NCBI RefSeq assembly: GCF_002002705.1
Contig: NZ_MUNS01000022.1
Location: forward strand, 62,001-126,000
Origin: Polaromonas sp. C04
GTDB taxonomy: Bacteria; Pseudomonadota; Gammaproteobacteria; Burkholderiales; Burkholderiaceae_C
Direction: 5' to 3'
Length of the DNA stretch: 64,000 bases
Part shown: in pieces, positions 17,738-27,163 of the stretch
Layout: every line of letters begins with the position of its first letter
How positions within the stretch are numbered: position 1 is the stretch's first letter
Notes under the pieces: model-generated
Database searches by the model: none
What the model was told of the DNA's origin: nothing
The model's input: the letters and a program-made list of their open reading frames with translations, nothing else
Made by a program: the position numbers and the translations under genes

Positions 17738-18808
17738 TCAAGGAGCCCCACGACGAGCACCCTCCGAGGCATAGAGCTCAGCGTACCGGCTGCGAATCTG
17801 GCCTTGCGTGGCTTTCCACAAGCGTGCCTCGCCGCGAGTACCCGCGACCACCAAGTCGCATAGAAAAGTCAGGAACCGGGCGACCACAAGCAGGCCATGC
17901 TCGCGCTGCGCGTCCACCCGCCCGCTGGCGACCTTTAACAACTCCCAGCTGACCCGCGGAGGCATCAGCCCACTCGACCATTTCTTCAATAGGTCGTAAC
18001 TGACGTACTTGTCGTTTCGCTTGATTCCCTTGGCCAGCATCAGGTCCGCCAATTCCTTCAAGTTGGCGCAGCCGGCGGCCCGCTCCAGTCGTCCAAGCCA
18101 ATTCCCTACCGGCTTTCTGGCCGGCGCCAGCAAGGGCAATGCTCTCGATGGGCGAGGCTCCTTCTTGTCAAGGGCACTCTCTAGCGCGCTCTGCCACTCG
18201 AACCAGGCCAGGGTCTGCAAACTGATATCCACCAAGAGCACCACTGCAGGCGGAAGGCTCGGGTTTTCCTGACTCCAATGTTGAAGCGGGAGGCCCACAT
18301 GCTGCTCCATCAATGCCAAGGCCTCGGACGGCAACCCATCCTCAAACAGTTGCCATACTGAATCTGCTACGCGGTCCAGGTGGGCCAATCGCTCCACAAG
18401 CGGGTACACGCCGTAACCCGGTTCACCGAGGCCCGCCAACATAGTCTGCCAGTCGGATTGTCGTGGAAGGGGTGGCGGCTCTTGCCCGTCCAGTGCCGCT
18501 TCTAGCACGTCGGCTGGAAAAGCTTTCCCCAGCACTCGCCGAATGGGTATGCGTGTAGTCTCGGACAAGACATTCTTGCCCGTGACTCCTCGCCAAAAGT
18601 CGTGAATGATGCGGTCCGGGCGCTCAGGGTGACCTCGACCCAGCTGCATGAAGCTCTTGTCAAGGGCACTTTGCAGAACGGTATGCGGCGACAGCGTGAA
18701 GCCGGTCGAGATAAGCACCTCAAACGATGCTCCGAACAGCGACAGCGGCCGCTCCAGCGCAACAGGAGGGAGGCAGCTCAGGGGGATAGCTTGAGTCAGC
18801 TCTTTCAC
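17738..18808 (-). CDS. hypothetical protein, 356 aa
   Basis: A GTG at 18808 opens the frame MKELTQAIPLSCLPPVALER. No ribosome site is obvious, so the true start may be downstream, for example the ATG near residue 54. The protein is helical and soluble, with no transmembrane segment or P-loop. The C-terminal third has an HTH-like stretch, LKELADLMLAKGIKRNDKYV then YDLLKKWSSGLMPP, that could bind DNA. I do not recognise a family. It lies upstream-adjacent to the H-NS gene on the same strand but is not obviously co-transcribed. Confidence 0.6.
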   Translation of the reverse strand: MKELTQAIPLSCLPPVALERPLSLFGASFEVLISTGFTLSPHTVLQSALDKSFMQLGRGHPERPDRIIHDFWRGVTGKNVLSETTRIPIRRVLGKAFPADVLEAALDGQEPPPLPRQSDWQTMLAGLGEPGYGVYPLVERLAHLDRVADSVWQLFEDGLPSEALALMEQHVGLPLQHWSQENPSLPPAVVLLVDISLQTLAWFEWQSALESALDKKEPRPSRALPLLAPARKPVGNWLGRLERAAGCANLKELADLMLAKGIKRNDKYVSYDLLKKWSSGLMPPRVSWELLKVASGRVDAQREHGLLVVARFLTFLCDLVVAGTRGEARLWKATQGQIRSRYAELYASEGARRGAP

Positions 18809-18880
18809 AGGAGTCGGCGACCCGGTTTTCAGGCGGAGCCCTCACAGGAGTTCCCCCGCGCTTGCGCGACGCGAGGTCGC

Positions 18881-19243
18881 TTATTTGACCTCAAGGTCTT
18901 GCGCGGTCTTGCCCGACTCGAGAGCTGCGAGAAACCACCCCGGTCGCTTGCCGTGACCAGTCCAAGCATGGCCAGCTTCATCACGATAGCGAATCACGCC
19001 CCCAGGCTTCTTGACCGCCTTCTTGCGCGTCTTCCTTGCAACGACCTGCCCTGGCGCCCCAATAGCCTTGACAGCCTTGGCAGCTGGTCCCGAAAGGCCC
19101 AGGTCAGCGGCCGTCAGTCCGTAGTGTGCAATCGCCTCTTTGATGCGCGCAATAACGCCGACCGCTTCCTTGGCCTTTACCGCATCGACCTTCTTTTGCA
19201 GCTCGGCAATCTGGGCGTTTAATTGAGCGAGGGTTTTTGCCAT
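18881..19243 (-). CDS. H-NS family histone-like protein
   Basis: I chose the ATG at 19243 (MAKTLAQLNAQIAELQKKVDAVKAKE), giving 120 residues. The N-terminal coiled coil (2-35) should mediate oligomerisation. The C-terminal DNA-binding domain carries VIRYRDEAGHAWTGHGKRPGW (residues 84-104), equivalent to the H-NS/BpH3 motif YRD-x-G-x-W-(S/T)-G-x-G-x-x-P-x-W. H-NS proteins bind AT-rich DNA and silence foreign genes. Copies on mobile elements often help the host tolerate the island. It is close to a second nucleoid protein (HU, 19455) on the other strand, with about 210 bases between the divergent starts. Confidence 0.9.
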   Translation of the reverse strand: MAKTLAQLNAQIAELQKKVDAVKAKEAVGVIARIKEAIAHYGLTAADLGLSGPAAKAVKAIGAPGQVVARKTRKKAVKKPGGVIRYRDEAGHAWTGHGKRPGWFLAALESGKTAQDLEVK

Positions 19244-19454
19244 TGTTAATTCCAATTTTTGAGAAGAGTCGCAGAGCATAGCGCAAATCAATCTCAATTG
19301 AGTCCATCAGGATGTGTCAGAACGGAAGGAGCCCCGACCGCTCGCGAAGCCATTGAAATCCGATTCCGGCCACTTGCCAAAGCGATGCCGTCGACCCCCA
19401 ACCGCCCACGAAGTAAGATTACCGCTTCATCAACTTAATTGCTGTCAAAGAAAA

Positions 19455-19769
19455 ATGAACCGCTCCGAACTCATCGAAAAGCTTGTTTCCAAGAACGACA
19501 TTTCCAACGCACTTGCTGGCCGCGTCCTGGACACCCTCATTGAAACCATCCAGATTGCCGTCAAAAAGGGCGACTCGGTGACCCTGGTCGGATTTGGCAC
19601 CTTCAAGTCGGCAAAGCGCGCTGCCCGTACCGGCAAAAACCCGAGCACCGGCGCTTCGCTCAAAATCCCAGCAGGCACCGTACCGAAGTTCACCGCCGGC
19701 TCAAAGTTCAAGGCGGTCGTTGACCCCAAGGCCGCTGCGCGCAAGGCCGCTAAAGCAGCTGCCAAGTAG
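19455..19769 (+). CDS. HU family DNA-binding protein with Lys/Ala tail
   Basis: The ATG at 19455 gives MNRSELIEKLVSKNDISNALAGR, the HU start, followed by GDSVTLVGFGTFKSAKRAARTGKNPSTG (residues 38-65) and KIPAGTVPKFTAGSKFKAVV, the DNA-bending arms and core. The 104 residues include a short Ala/Lys-rich tail (AAARKAAKAAAK) beyond the usual 90. HU bends and compacts DNA and supports recombination. A strong terminator follows at 19825. Confidence 0.93.
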   Translation: MNRSELIEKLVSKNDISNALAGRVLDTLIETIQIAVKKGDSVTLVGFGTFKSAKRAARTGKNPSTGASLKIPAGTVPKFTAGSKFKAVVDPKAAARKAAKAAAK

Positions 19770-19824
19770 TCAGCACAACTCACCTCGTCCCGCTGGCCGG
19801 CACTGCGTCGGTCAGTAAAAGTAG

Positions 19825-19859
19825 ATGCCGCTTGACCCGATGGGTTGGCGGCATTTTTT
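19825..19859 (+). terminator. intrinsic terminator of the HU gene
   Basis: A stem ATGCCGC / GCGGCAT (19825-19831 and 19848-19854) with an inner ACCC/GGGT stem is followed by a run of T. It lies 56 bases after the HU stop. Confidence 0.85.
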
Positions 19860-20273
19860 ATGAGGGCAATCGTCCCTCATCGAAGAGTCTCGCATCTGCG
19901 GCTCGAGACTCATTTTGAAGTCACCAAACTGGATGCAAGCGGACTATTCCATCAAAAGTTGCCCGTCAGGATGGTGGTCTAAGCTGTGGATAAGGGCATG
20001 CACAACTCGCGAACGTGGCGTCCACCATGGTGATGCCGATGCTGCTCAAAAAACGCGCAGACATGCCGGGTCCCTTGACATTGATGAAAACACTTGCCAG
20101 ATTCGCCAGCCGTGCAACGGCAGGCAAGGCAAAGTCGGGCAATGCAACCAGAGCGGGACATTCAAACGGTCACAGTGGGTTGAAGATTCAGGGGGCAAAC
20201 GACCAACACTCAACACAAGTTTGAAATGCAGCGGTCCGGGCGAGCGGCACCTGGCCGATTTCGGCTTGGTGTC
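19860..20273. other. 414-bp region without a convincing gene
   Basis: Small open frames exist on both strands but lack ribosome sites and look like shadow peptides. I see no terminator, repeat or RNA-like fold. It separates the HU terminator from the convergent membrane-protein gene at 20274. Confidence 0.45.
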
Positions 20274-20495
20274 TCACCAAAGCGCAGAGTCGCGCATGTC
20301 CATCAACCGCCTGCGCTGCCGATTGCGAAGCCACGCTCGCACAATCCAGACGGCCAAAATAATTCCCAGTCCTGCCACCAACGTGACTCCCCAACCGACA
20401 TTCGCGCGGGACGTCCACGGTTCTGCCGCCACCAGCGCGGCAAGCAAGACGATAATTCCAGTGGCCAGTCTCATCTCTGAACGTTCTTTCCCCAT
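20274..20495 (-). CDS. small membrane protein, 73 aa
   Basis: From the ATG at 20495 the frame reads MGKERSEMRLATGIIVLLAA and has two hydrophobic helices (about residues 8-26 and 32-54) followed by a strongly basic tail (RAWLRNRQRRRL), which fits an inner-membrane protein with a cytoplasmic C-terminus. Alternative in-frame starts lie at 20510 and 20588, and none has a good ribosome site. No family is recognised. Confidence 0.45.
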   Translation of the reverse strand: MGKERSEMRLATGIIVLLAALVAAEPWTSRANVGWGVTLVAGLGIILAVWIVRAWLRNRQRRRLMDMRDSALW

Positions 20496-20621
20496 TTCGT
20501 GGATGAACATGATAGTCGGGCCTGCGGCTGTCCGCCCGAAACTAAATGCGGGCCTGTTTTGACTCATGACAAGGGCGATGGAGCTCAAACGGAGCCTTGT
20601 TGGCCTACCGAATCAACCGAT

Positions 20622-21494
20622 ATGTCCTTTGCACTTCTACAAAATGGTTCCATGACGAGGCAGGAGCGGGCGGATGTCATAGTGCCCTGGTGGAGCTTCA
20701 CGAAAACCGTCCTTTCGGCCGCGGCGCTTTCGCTGGTGCGCGACGGACTGATTGCACTCGACGACCCGGTCTTTGGCGAGCCTTTTACGCTGCGCCAGCT
20801 GCTTCGGCATGAAGCTGGATTAGCCGACTACGGAGAACTTGCCGACTATCACGCCGCCGTCGCCCGCCATAAGGAACCGTGGTCCGAGCAGGAAATGATG
20901 GAACGCCTGGATGGCCATCGATTGCGCTATCGACCGGGAATCAGCTGGGGATACTCGAACGTCGGCTATATGCACGTGGCGCGGCTTATCGAGCGGCTAA
21001 CAGGCCTTGCACTGGACGGGGCGCTGCGTCAAAGGGTGTTTGCTCCATTGGGCCTCATGCGCACGCAGCTTGCCCGGGGTCCGAAGGACATGGAGGGGGT
21101 ATATCTCGGGTCCGCATGGGACTATCACCCGGGCTGGGTCTACCACGGTCTGCTCGTCGGACCGCTCGCAGAGGCATCCCTGCTACTGGACCGCCTGCTG
21201 ACCGGCAAGTTGCTGCCTGAGGCTTTGCTGCGCGAGATGCAAACGGGACGCAAGGTCGGCGGCCCGACTCCCGGACGGCCCTGGACCTCGCCCACCTACG
21301 GTCTTGGTCTCATGCAAGGCGGCGTAGGCGCAGGCTTGACCTTCTGCGGACACACGGGGGCTGGGCCGGGTAGCGTGATAGCGGTCTATCGCAGCGCAGG
21401 TACTACGGAATCGTCGTGTTGCGCGGTCTTTCATGCGGGCATGGACGCGGGCGCAGTCGAGGCCGAAGTCGTGAGCCGACTTTTGGCTCGCTGA
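20622..21494 (+). CDS. serine beta-lactamase-like hydrolase
   Basis: From the ATG at 20622 (MSFALLQNGSMTRQERADVI) the 290-residue protein carries the three marks of the class C beta-lactamase/DD-peptidase fold: SxxK as S25-F-T-K28, YSN at residues 111-113 (GYSNVGYMH), and HTG in CGHTGAGPG near the C-terminus. It is a serine hydrolase/esterase of the AmpC-like family. There is no signal peptide, so it probably acts in the cytoplasm. The substrate cannot be inferred. The start lacks a clear ribosome site, but earlier in-frame codons run through unrelated residues. Confidence 0.85.
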   Translation: MSFALLQNGSMTRQERADVIVPWWSFTKTVLSAAALSLVRDGLIALDDPVFGEPFTLRQLLRHEAGLADYGELADYHAAVARHKEPWSEQEMMERLDGHRLRYRPGISWGYSNVGYMHVARLIERLTGLALDGALRQRVFAPLGLMRTQLARGPKDMEGVYLGSAWDYHPGWVYHGLLVGPLAEASLLLDRLLTGKLLPEALLREMQTGRKVGGPTPGRPWTSPTYGLGLMQGGVGAGLTFCGHTGAGPGSVIAVYRSAGTTESSCCAVFHAGMDAGAVEAEVVSRLLAR

Positions 21495-21703
21495 CCACAG
21501 AAGGCGGATTTCGACCAAGCCCCGTCGTTCGCTGGCATCGCTCAATTCGCCCGATAGCCGACCTTCGCGGCGCGCACAACGACCTTTGCTGGGTCCAAGA
21601 GCGGACCATCGATGCCAAGCCACGTCAAACGACGGGACCAGTGCTTGCCAACGAGGAGTCAGGATGTGCGGTATCCTGCGGGCGCATCATCGATGGGGAA
21701 CAA

Positions 21704-22108
21704 ATGATGTCAAGCGATTGGAAGCGCCTAGCCAGGCTGTTTGTCGAGCGCTTCTGGCAGCCGACCAGCGCGTGCATGACCTGCATGCCGGGCAGCTGGG
21801 GCAATCTCATGAGCCTTGCCCACTGGACGCTCGCACTACAGACAGGTCTGGCCACTGGAATTTTGGCTGTGCTCTTGACGTTCACGCCGGCGACCAAGCT
21901 CTACGCGAACCGATACGGCAATTCGCTAGTGGTGGGCTTTCTGACAATGTTGGGCGACGCCTACTCGCACACGAATCACTACGGCTTCCCCTTTGCCGAA
22001 GCCATCACAACGGGTGTGATTTCGGGTCTTCTGACGCTGGCTGGCTCATACCTGTTCGAAGACCACGCCCGACGCATTCGGGCGATTTGGGCGAGGATTT
22101 CCGGATAG
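21704..22108 (+). CDS. hypothetical membrane protein, 134 aa
   Basis: From the ATG at 21704 (MMSSDWKRLARLFVERFWQP) the frame shows three hydrophobic segments: LAHWTLALQTGLATGILAVLLTF, LVVGFLTMLGDAYSHTNHYG and AITTGVISGLLTLAGSYLFED. It ends with a basic tail. This predicts an integral membrane protein. A longer frame reaches back to 21416 but overlaps the hydrolase gene. No family is recognised. Confidence 0.5.
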   Translation: MMSSDWKRLARLFVERFWQPTSACMTCMPGSWGNLMSLAHWTLALQTGLATGILAVLLTFTPATKLYANRYGNSLVVGFLTMLGDAYSHTNHYGFPFAEAITTGVISGLLTLAGSYLFEDHARRIRAIWARISG

Positions 22109-22582
22109 TCAACGCCGGCGTCCGGCCAGGAGTCGATATTCTCAACCGGGGTCCAGCCAATCTCTCGCAAGCTGTTGGCAGAGGTTGAACCACAGTCCCG
22201 ATACCCCTTCTGTCCACAATCTCATCACACCATTGGAAATAGCTGCCAGAGCGTGAGTATTGGCAAGCCACGCACAGGCCCTTTTACCAGGTCAGGCTCC
22301 GGCCCAATACCTATTTCACTGTTGCAACGATGCTGATGAAGTCGCCGGTAGAAACACGAGTGATTCGAACAAACTAGTGCCTCCTTGCGCAGCAGGATAG
22401 AGACATTGCCGGTCGCAGGCTGGAGCGCTCGTCCTACACGTACTTTCTGGATTCAAGTCCAGACTGATGTTGCAAGGTGCTACGAAGTGGGATTGAGTTA
22501 CGCAACTCCACATAACGTTTCACAACCGTATGCGCGTGCACGGTACCGCGCGGGTACCCTGTAATCAACAGGGAGAAAACTA
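22109..22582. other. 474-bp intergenic region, no gene seen
   Basis: No reading frame with a ribosome site, no tRNA-like fold and no strong terminator is visible. The ribosome site GGGAGAA at 22571-22577 belongs to the next gene. The promoter of that gene must lie here. Confidence 0.45.
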
Positions 22583-23410
22583 ATGAATAACAGAGTCGTT
22601 GGAATTGAAATAAACCCAGAAGGAGCGGAAGAACGGAGCTTTAAGCCAACCGAGCCGGGCAAGCGACAGCACGGGCAAACCATCCCAGTCAAGGTGTCAG
22701 CCGAAGCCGACGGCGTGTTGGGCATTGAAACGCTCGAAGGCGCTGATGAGACTTATCGGCTGTGCCCGAACCGGACCATGTATCTGCACGTCAGTCAGCT
22801 CCACCTGTCCAGCGAGGTGAATCCATTCCACTTCGGCGACGACGACCGCGATATGGCACAGGAGAAGTCATTGTCCGTGCGGGGGACAGCCACATTGGAA
22901 GACAGTTCGATTTCCGTCATGGGTGACCCCGGCAACAAGGCCCGCACGCTGGCTATCGACTTCTATGCGCTTAACGACGACGTATGGCGCGAGCATAAAG
23001 AGCTGGCGCAGGTTCTGGGTAAAGCGCCGCATTACACGCGGGCCAAGGTGGGGTTGGCGCGTCAACGTCCAGACGTCGGCGCCGACGATGCCTGGTCCGT
23101 GCAGTGCCAGGTTCCCCCTGCCATGCTGCGCGCCTTGGCCAACGCCGTGTCCCGCGGTGCGATTCGCTCGATAAGCTTAAGGCTGGTGTTGGGGGGAATT
23201 TATTCACGGGGAGCCCGCGTCTTGCAGTCTGTCTCGTCCGGCTGGTTCTTGCGACCAAACTGGCCAGACAACACGCAGGAGATGCCGGAGACGGCCGACG
23301 GCAATATCACCGTGCTCAACTTCGAGGAGCCGCAGTGGGATTCGCCTGCCGAGGCGGCGCCTCAGCTTCACGCCCCCCGCAAGCCGATTCCTGGGCCTCT
23401 GACCCCATAG
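22583..23410 (+). CDS. hypothetical protein, 275 aa
   Basis: The ATG at 22583 follows GGGAGAA by 5 bases. The protein (MNNRVVGIEINPEGAEERSF) is soluble and beta-rich, with RTMYLHVSQLHLSSEVNPFHF near residue 64 and a Pro-rich C-terminus. I recognise no domain. It is followed 58 bases later by a small exported-protein gene on the same strand, so the two may be co-transcribed. Confidence 0.6.
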   Translation: MNNRVVGIEINPEGAEERSFKPTEPGKRQHGQTIPVKVSAEADGVLGIETLEGADETYRLCPNRTMYLHVSQLHLSSEVNPFHFGDDDRDMAQEKSLSVRGTATLEDSSISVMGDPGNKARTLAIDFYALNDDVWREHKELAQVLGKAPHYTRAKVGLARQRPDVGADDAWSVQCQVPPAMLRALANAVSRGAIRSISLRLVLGGIYSRGARVLQSVSSGWFLRPNWPDNTQEMPETADGNITVLNFEEPQWDSPAEAAPQLHAPRKPIPGPLTP

Positions 23411-23468
23411 CGGAGCCGGCGCAGTGCGGGTTCCATCAATACCCTTGGAAATGTGCATTGAGGCCCCG

Positions 23469-23768
23469 ATGTTGACCACAATACGGCACGCCTTGACCGA
23501 CCCCATGGAAGCAACGCGATATTTCGTCTCGACCGGGGTCATTGGATTGACTGTGTTGATGCTGCCGATGTCGGTGGGAGCAGGTCAAGGTAGCGCCAGC
23601 TTTCAGGTGTCCCTCAGGATTGTGGCGCGGCCACCGGCGCCCAAAGTGAGCCAAAAGGTCATTTCCGCTGCGTCGCCCGGCGACCCACCGCATCCGATGT
23701 TCAAGGACCGGGTGATGACGCACGAGACGTCCGAGGTCCAGTTCACTATCGTCACGACAGAGTTCTGA
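23469..23768 (+). CDS. small protein with a possible signal peptide, 99 aa
   Basis: I chose the ATG at 23469 (MLTTIRHALTDPMEATRYFV). The hydrophobic segment STGVIGLTVLMLPMSVGAG followed by a beta-like SFQVSLRIVARPPAP suggests a membrane anchor or uncleaved signal and a periplasmic tail. No family is recognised. An upstream start at 23424 would overlap nothing but adds a Pro/Cys-containing extension. Confidence 0.4.
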   Translation: MLTTIRHALTDPMEATRYFVSTGVIGLTVLMLPMSVGAGQGSASFQVSLRIVARPPAPKVSQKVISAASPGDPPHPMFKDRVMTHETSEVQFTIVTTEF

Positions 23769-23854
23769 ATCTGCTCTCCAAGCGTGGACCTGGGCTGGTT
23801 TCTCGGCAGTCTCTTGGCGACCAGCAGCGGACACTCGCTCGCGTAAGCAGCCGC

Positions 23855-24376
23855 TCATCGCGGTAACGGAACACGGGTTTCGAACTTCGAGCAGTTCATG
23901 GCGAACACGCTTTTGAAGTTGCGAACATTGTTGTTCGATGAGAAGACTTCGCGCGTAAACGCGTGGAACTGCTCCATGGATGCCGCGTTGACGATGATGA
24001 GGAAGTCGAACTCCCCCGAAACCTCATAGCAGGCCATGACGTCTTCTTGAGCCGACATCTTTTGCTCAAAAGCTCTCAGCAATGCCGCGTTCTGTTTGTC
24101 GAGTTCTACCGAAACGAACACGGTCAATGGTCGCCCAACGCGGAGGCGGTCAACGATGGCCACCTGTTTCAGGATGACTCCCGACGCTCGCATATCAGCA
24201 ATGCGCCTTTGGCAGGTTGCCGGGGAACTGCCAACCTTGTCAGCCAGCACCCGAATGGGCAGAGATGCATCCTCCTGTAGAAGGCCCAATATCTGGATGT
24301 CCAGCTTGTCCAATGTGACGAATTTGCGTTGCTGTCCTGCTGCTTGAGACATTTGCTTCAAATCATTGCTAGACAT
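23855..24376 (-). CDS. Lrp/AsnC family transcriptional regulator
   Basis: The 173-residue protein has an N-terminal winged helix (LDKLDIQILGLLQEDASLPI, then LADKVGSSPATCQRRIADMR near residue 43) and a C-terminal RAM ligand-binding domain (VSVELDKQNAALLRAFEQK onward, with the VSGEFDFLIIV loop). It should form dimers and higher oligomers and sense an amino acid. It is divergent from the M20 amidohydrolase and ammonia-lyase genes across 89 bases, so it is the likely regulator of that operon and of itself. Confidence 0.92.
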   Translation of the reverse strand: MSSNDLKQMSQAAGQQRKFVTLDKLDIQILGLLQEDASLPIRVLADKVGSSPATCQRRIADMRASGVILKQVAIVDRLRVGRPLTVFVSVELDKQNAALLRAFEQKMSAQEDVMACYEVSGEFDFLIIVNAASMEQFHAFTREVFSSNNNVRNFKSVFAMNCSKFETRVPLPR

Positions 24377-24465
24377 GAGTTACTTACTCGTTTTTGAGGA
24401 TTATGGTGATGAAATTCCTCGAAGGTGCGGCCAAATAATATGCCAATATCCCACAAGGAGCGAGC

Positions 24466-25671
24466 ATGAACGACGCAGCGAGTCAAAGTAAAGCCGAGGC
24501 TGAACTGGAGTCCGGGTGGGTGCGCTGGCGGCAAGAGTTTCATCGCTTTCCCGAAACCGGCTTCAACGAGCACCGGACCGCGGATTACGTGGCAACGGTG
24601 CTCCAGATGCTGGGGCTTGAAGTGCATCGAGGGATTGGCGGAACCGGGGTGGTTGCCAACCTCACCGTCGGAGGTGGCAAGGGCGTTTTCGGACTGAGAG
24701 CGGATATGGACGCGTTGGCCATGACCGAAACCGCAGAAAACCGCCCTTATGCCTCAACCAATCCCGGCTGCATGCACGCCTGCGGTCACGATGGGCACAT
24801 GGCCATGCTGCTTGGCGCTGCCCAGTTGCTGTCCAGGCGGCGGGACTTTGACGGAACCGTGCGCTTCATCTTCCAGCCGGCCGAAGAGCATGGGCGTGGG
24901 GCCGCAGCCATGTTGGCAGATGGCTTACTCGAGCGCTTCCCCATGGACGAGATTTACGGAGCTCACAACATTCCGGGTATGCCAGTGGGGCACATAGCTA
25001 CCCGCGTGGGCGGCATCATGGCCAGCGAAGACAACTTTGTCATTTGCATAACCGGCCGTGGCGGACACGCTGCGAGACCCCACACGGCCATCGACCCGCT
25101 CGTCATCGGAGCAGAGATTGTGTTGGCCCTTCAGACCATTGTTGCCAGGTCAGTGGACCCTGGTCTGCCTGCTGTGGTGTCTTGCACAGAGTTCAACACA
25201 GATGGCATTCGCAATGCGCTTCCCACCGAGGTTGTCATCAAAGGCGACACCCGGAGCTATTCGCCTGACGTGCAGGCCCTCCTGGAGCGACGGATGCGTG
25301 AGCTGTGCGACGGAATCTGCCGCGCACACGGTGCAACCGGCAGCGTGGAGTACACCCATGAGTTCGCACCTACGGTGAACTGGCCGCAGTGCGTACCGGT
25401 GGCCGTTGCAGCCGCCAGCGCCGTGGTCGGTGCCGAGAACGTCGAGGCCAACGTGCCGGCCATGATGATTTCGGAGGACTTCGGTGCCTTCCTGAAGGTA
25501 TTGCCGGGTGCTTTTGTCTTCATCGGCAACGGAGATGGAAACAGTCCTGGTGCAACGCCTTTGCACAACGCCAAATACGACTTCAACGACCTCGTCGTCC
25601 CGCTGGGGGCCCGTTATTTCGCCGAACTTGCGCGAGTCCGCCTGCCCCAAACCCATCCACTCAAGGTCTGA
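24466..25671 (+). CDS. M20 family amidohydrolase (hippurate/IAA-amino acid hydrolase-like)
   Basis: The ATG at 24466 follows AAGGAG by 7 bases. The 401-residue protein has the M20 metal-binding segments: ADMDALAMTE near residue 82, HACGHDGHMAMLLGAAQLLS near 106, PAEEHGRGAAAM near 140, and GGHAARPHTAIDPLV in the dimerisation lid near 200. It probably hydrolyses an N-acyl amino acid or dipeptide-like amide in the cytoplasm. It lies 1 base before the downstream ammonia-lyase gene, as in the E. coli ygeX-ygeY pair, and downstream of a divergent Lrp regulator. Confidence 0.9.
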   Translation: MNDAASQSKAEAELESGWVRWRQEFHRFPETGFNEHRTADYVATVLQMLGLEVHRGIGGTGVVANLTVGGGKGVFGLRADMDALAMTETAENRPYASTNPGCMHACGHDGHMAMLLGAAQLLSRRRDFDGTVRFIFQPAEEHGRGAAAMLADGLLERFPMDEIYGAHNIPGMPVGHIATRVGGIMASEDNFVICITGRGGHAARPHTAIDPLVIGAEIVLALQTIVARSVDPGLPAVVSCTEFNTDGIRNALPTEVVIKGDTRSYSPDVQALLERRMRELCDGICRAHGATGSVEYTHEFAPTVNWPQCVPVAVAAASAVVGAENVEANVPAMMISEDFGAFLKVLPGAFVFIGNGDGNSPGATPLHNAKYDFNDLVVPLGARYFAELARVRLPQTHPLKV

Positions 25672-25672
25672 A

Positions 25673-26938
25673 ATGCACCTGCTAAATTCTCAGGCAATTC
25701 GCCAAGCTTATGACGCCGACCTTCTGAAGGTGATGAGCATTGCCGCAGGACGCGAGAGTCGCGTCTGGTTGTCCACATGGAACCGGTTAGCCCCAACGCC
25801 AACCCCCGCATGGCCCCTGCCGAAGCTGGCAGTTGCTCTTAAAGTTGGCTCACTCCATGTGAAGGATGAGTCAAAGCGGTCCGGGCTGGGTAGCTTCAAA
25901 GCCCTGGGCGCCCCCATCGCACTGTTGAGACTCGTGCTTCGCCGCTGGCCTGACCAACCCTGGAACGCAGCGGACCTGCTGGCGGGTTTGCACGCCAGGC
26001 AACTGCACGACTTTGTTGTCATCACTGCAACCGATGGCAACCATGGTCGCGCCCTGGCAGCCGCGGCCCAGAGCATTGGTTGCCGCTGCGTCATCGTGCT
26101 GCACGCCCATGTCAGTCAAGAGCGGGAGGACGCCATTGCCGCTTTCAACGCCGAAATCATCCGCATCACCGGGAACTACGACGAGTCGGTAGCGGAGGCA
26201 GCACGCCTTGCCGCCAAGAACGGCTGGGAGGTGGTTTCCGACACTTCCTACGAGGGCTATGAGGAGATTCCCCGTGATGTGATGCAGGGCTACGGCATCC
26301 TCGTCGATGAGTTGCTGGAGGACGCCCCAGAGGGTTCATATTGCCCATTTACCCACGTCATTCTGCAGGGAGGTGTGGGTGGTCTGGCCGCTGGCGTGGT
26401 CGGCCATTTCTGGGAGCGGTATGGAGCCAACCGCCCGACAGTCATCGTTGTCGAGCCGGAGCAAGCCGACTGCCTTTATCAAAGTGCATTGCGGGGATGC
26501 GCCTCGCGTGCAACCGGTACCGTCGATTCGGTGATGGCGGGTCTTGCCTGTGGAGAGGCATCACCGCTGGCTTGGCGCTTTCTGCAGCCCACAGTGGACA
26601 TGTTCATGACCGTCACTGACGCACAGGCTGAGGCCGCCATGAGGGATTTGTCGCACGGAGCAGCAGGTGATATTCCCGTGGTCAGCGGCGAATCCGGTGC
26701 CGCAGGCCTTGCTGCCCTGCAAGCCTTGGTGAACAACACCGAAATGTGCCAGAAGTTGGGGCTTGATGCCAGCTCACGCGTTGTCCTGTTCAACACCGAA
26801 GGTGCCACCGCACCCGGTGTCTATAAGGGCATCGTTGGCCGAGGGGCTGATGCAGTTTTGACTGCGCAAAGCAGCTGGCTTGAACGGCATGGCATTTCCG
26901 CAGGCAAGCTCGGGCGAGACCAAGGTGTCACCCCTTAA
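25673..26938 (+). CDS. diaminopropionate ammonia-lyase-like PLP enzyme
   Basis: I chose the ATG at 25673, 1 base after the M20 stop, giving 421 residues. The PLP lysine is K76 in GLGSFKALGA (residues 71-80). TATDGNHGRALAAAAQ near 122, SDTSYEGYEEIP near 188 and QGGVGGLAAGV near 226 are typical of diaminopropionate ammonia-lyase (fold type II). It would split 2,3-diaminopropionate to pyruvate and two ammonia, or act on D-serine. Together with the M20 hydrolase it would make a small amino-acid catabolic operon regulated by the divergent Lrp protein. The substrate is inferred, not shown. Confidence 0.85.
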   Translation: MHLLNSQAIRQAYDADLLKVMSIAAGRESRVWLSTWNRLAPTPTPAWPLPKLAVALKVGSLHVKDESKRSGLGSFKALGAPIALLRLVLRRWPDQPWNAADLLAGLHARQLHDFVVITATDGNHGRALAAAAQSIGCRCVIVLHAHVSQEREDAIAAFNAEIIRITGNYDESVAEAARLAAKNGWEVVSDTSYEGYEEIPRDVMQGYGILVDELLEDAPEGSYCPFTHVILQGGVGGLAAGVVGHFWERYGANRPTVIVVEPEQADCLYQSALRGCASRATGTVDSVMAGLACGEASPLAWRFLQPTVDMFMTVTDAQAEAAMRDLSHGAAGDIPVVSGESGAAGLAALQALVNNTEMCQKLGLDASSRVVLFNTEGATAPGVYKGIVGRGADAVLTAQSSWLERHGISAGKLGRDQGVTP

Positions 26939-27150
26939 TGCGCGAGTTGGGCTTGGCAGTAAATACAGACGAATCATTTTTGGCCTTCGAGCTGGCGCCG
27001 CAGATGTCCTTGGACGTCGCCCTGACAGGCACCAGGCGACCAGGAACGGACGTTCATTGGAAACCTCGTAACCGGACATCCGCACGGACAGCTGGCTATC
27101 AGAATCCCCTAAATGCGGCCATAATTCTAACCATCTTAAAAGCGATTGCC

Positions 27151-27156
27151 TATAAT
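27151..27156 (+). promoter_or_regulatory. -10 box (TATAAT) of the XRE/nucleotidyltransferase pair
   Basis: A perfect TATAAT ends 7 bases before the ATG at 27164, so transcription should start at or next to the start codon, giving a leaderless or near-leaderless mRNA. No strong -35 box is seen at the usual distance (TAACCA-like, 3 of 6). Confidence 0.6.
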
Positions 27157-27163
27157 ATTGAAC

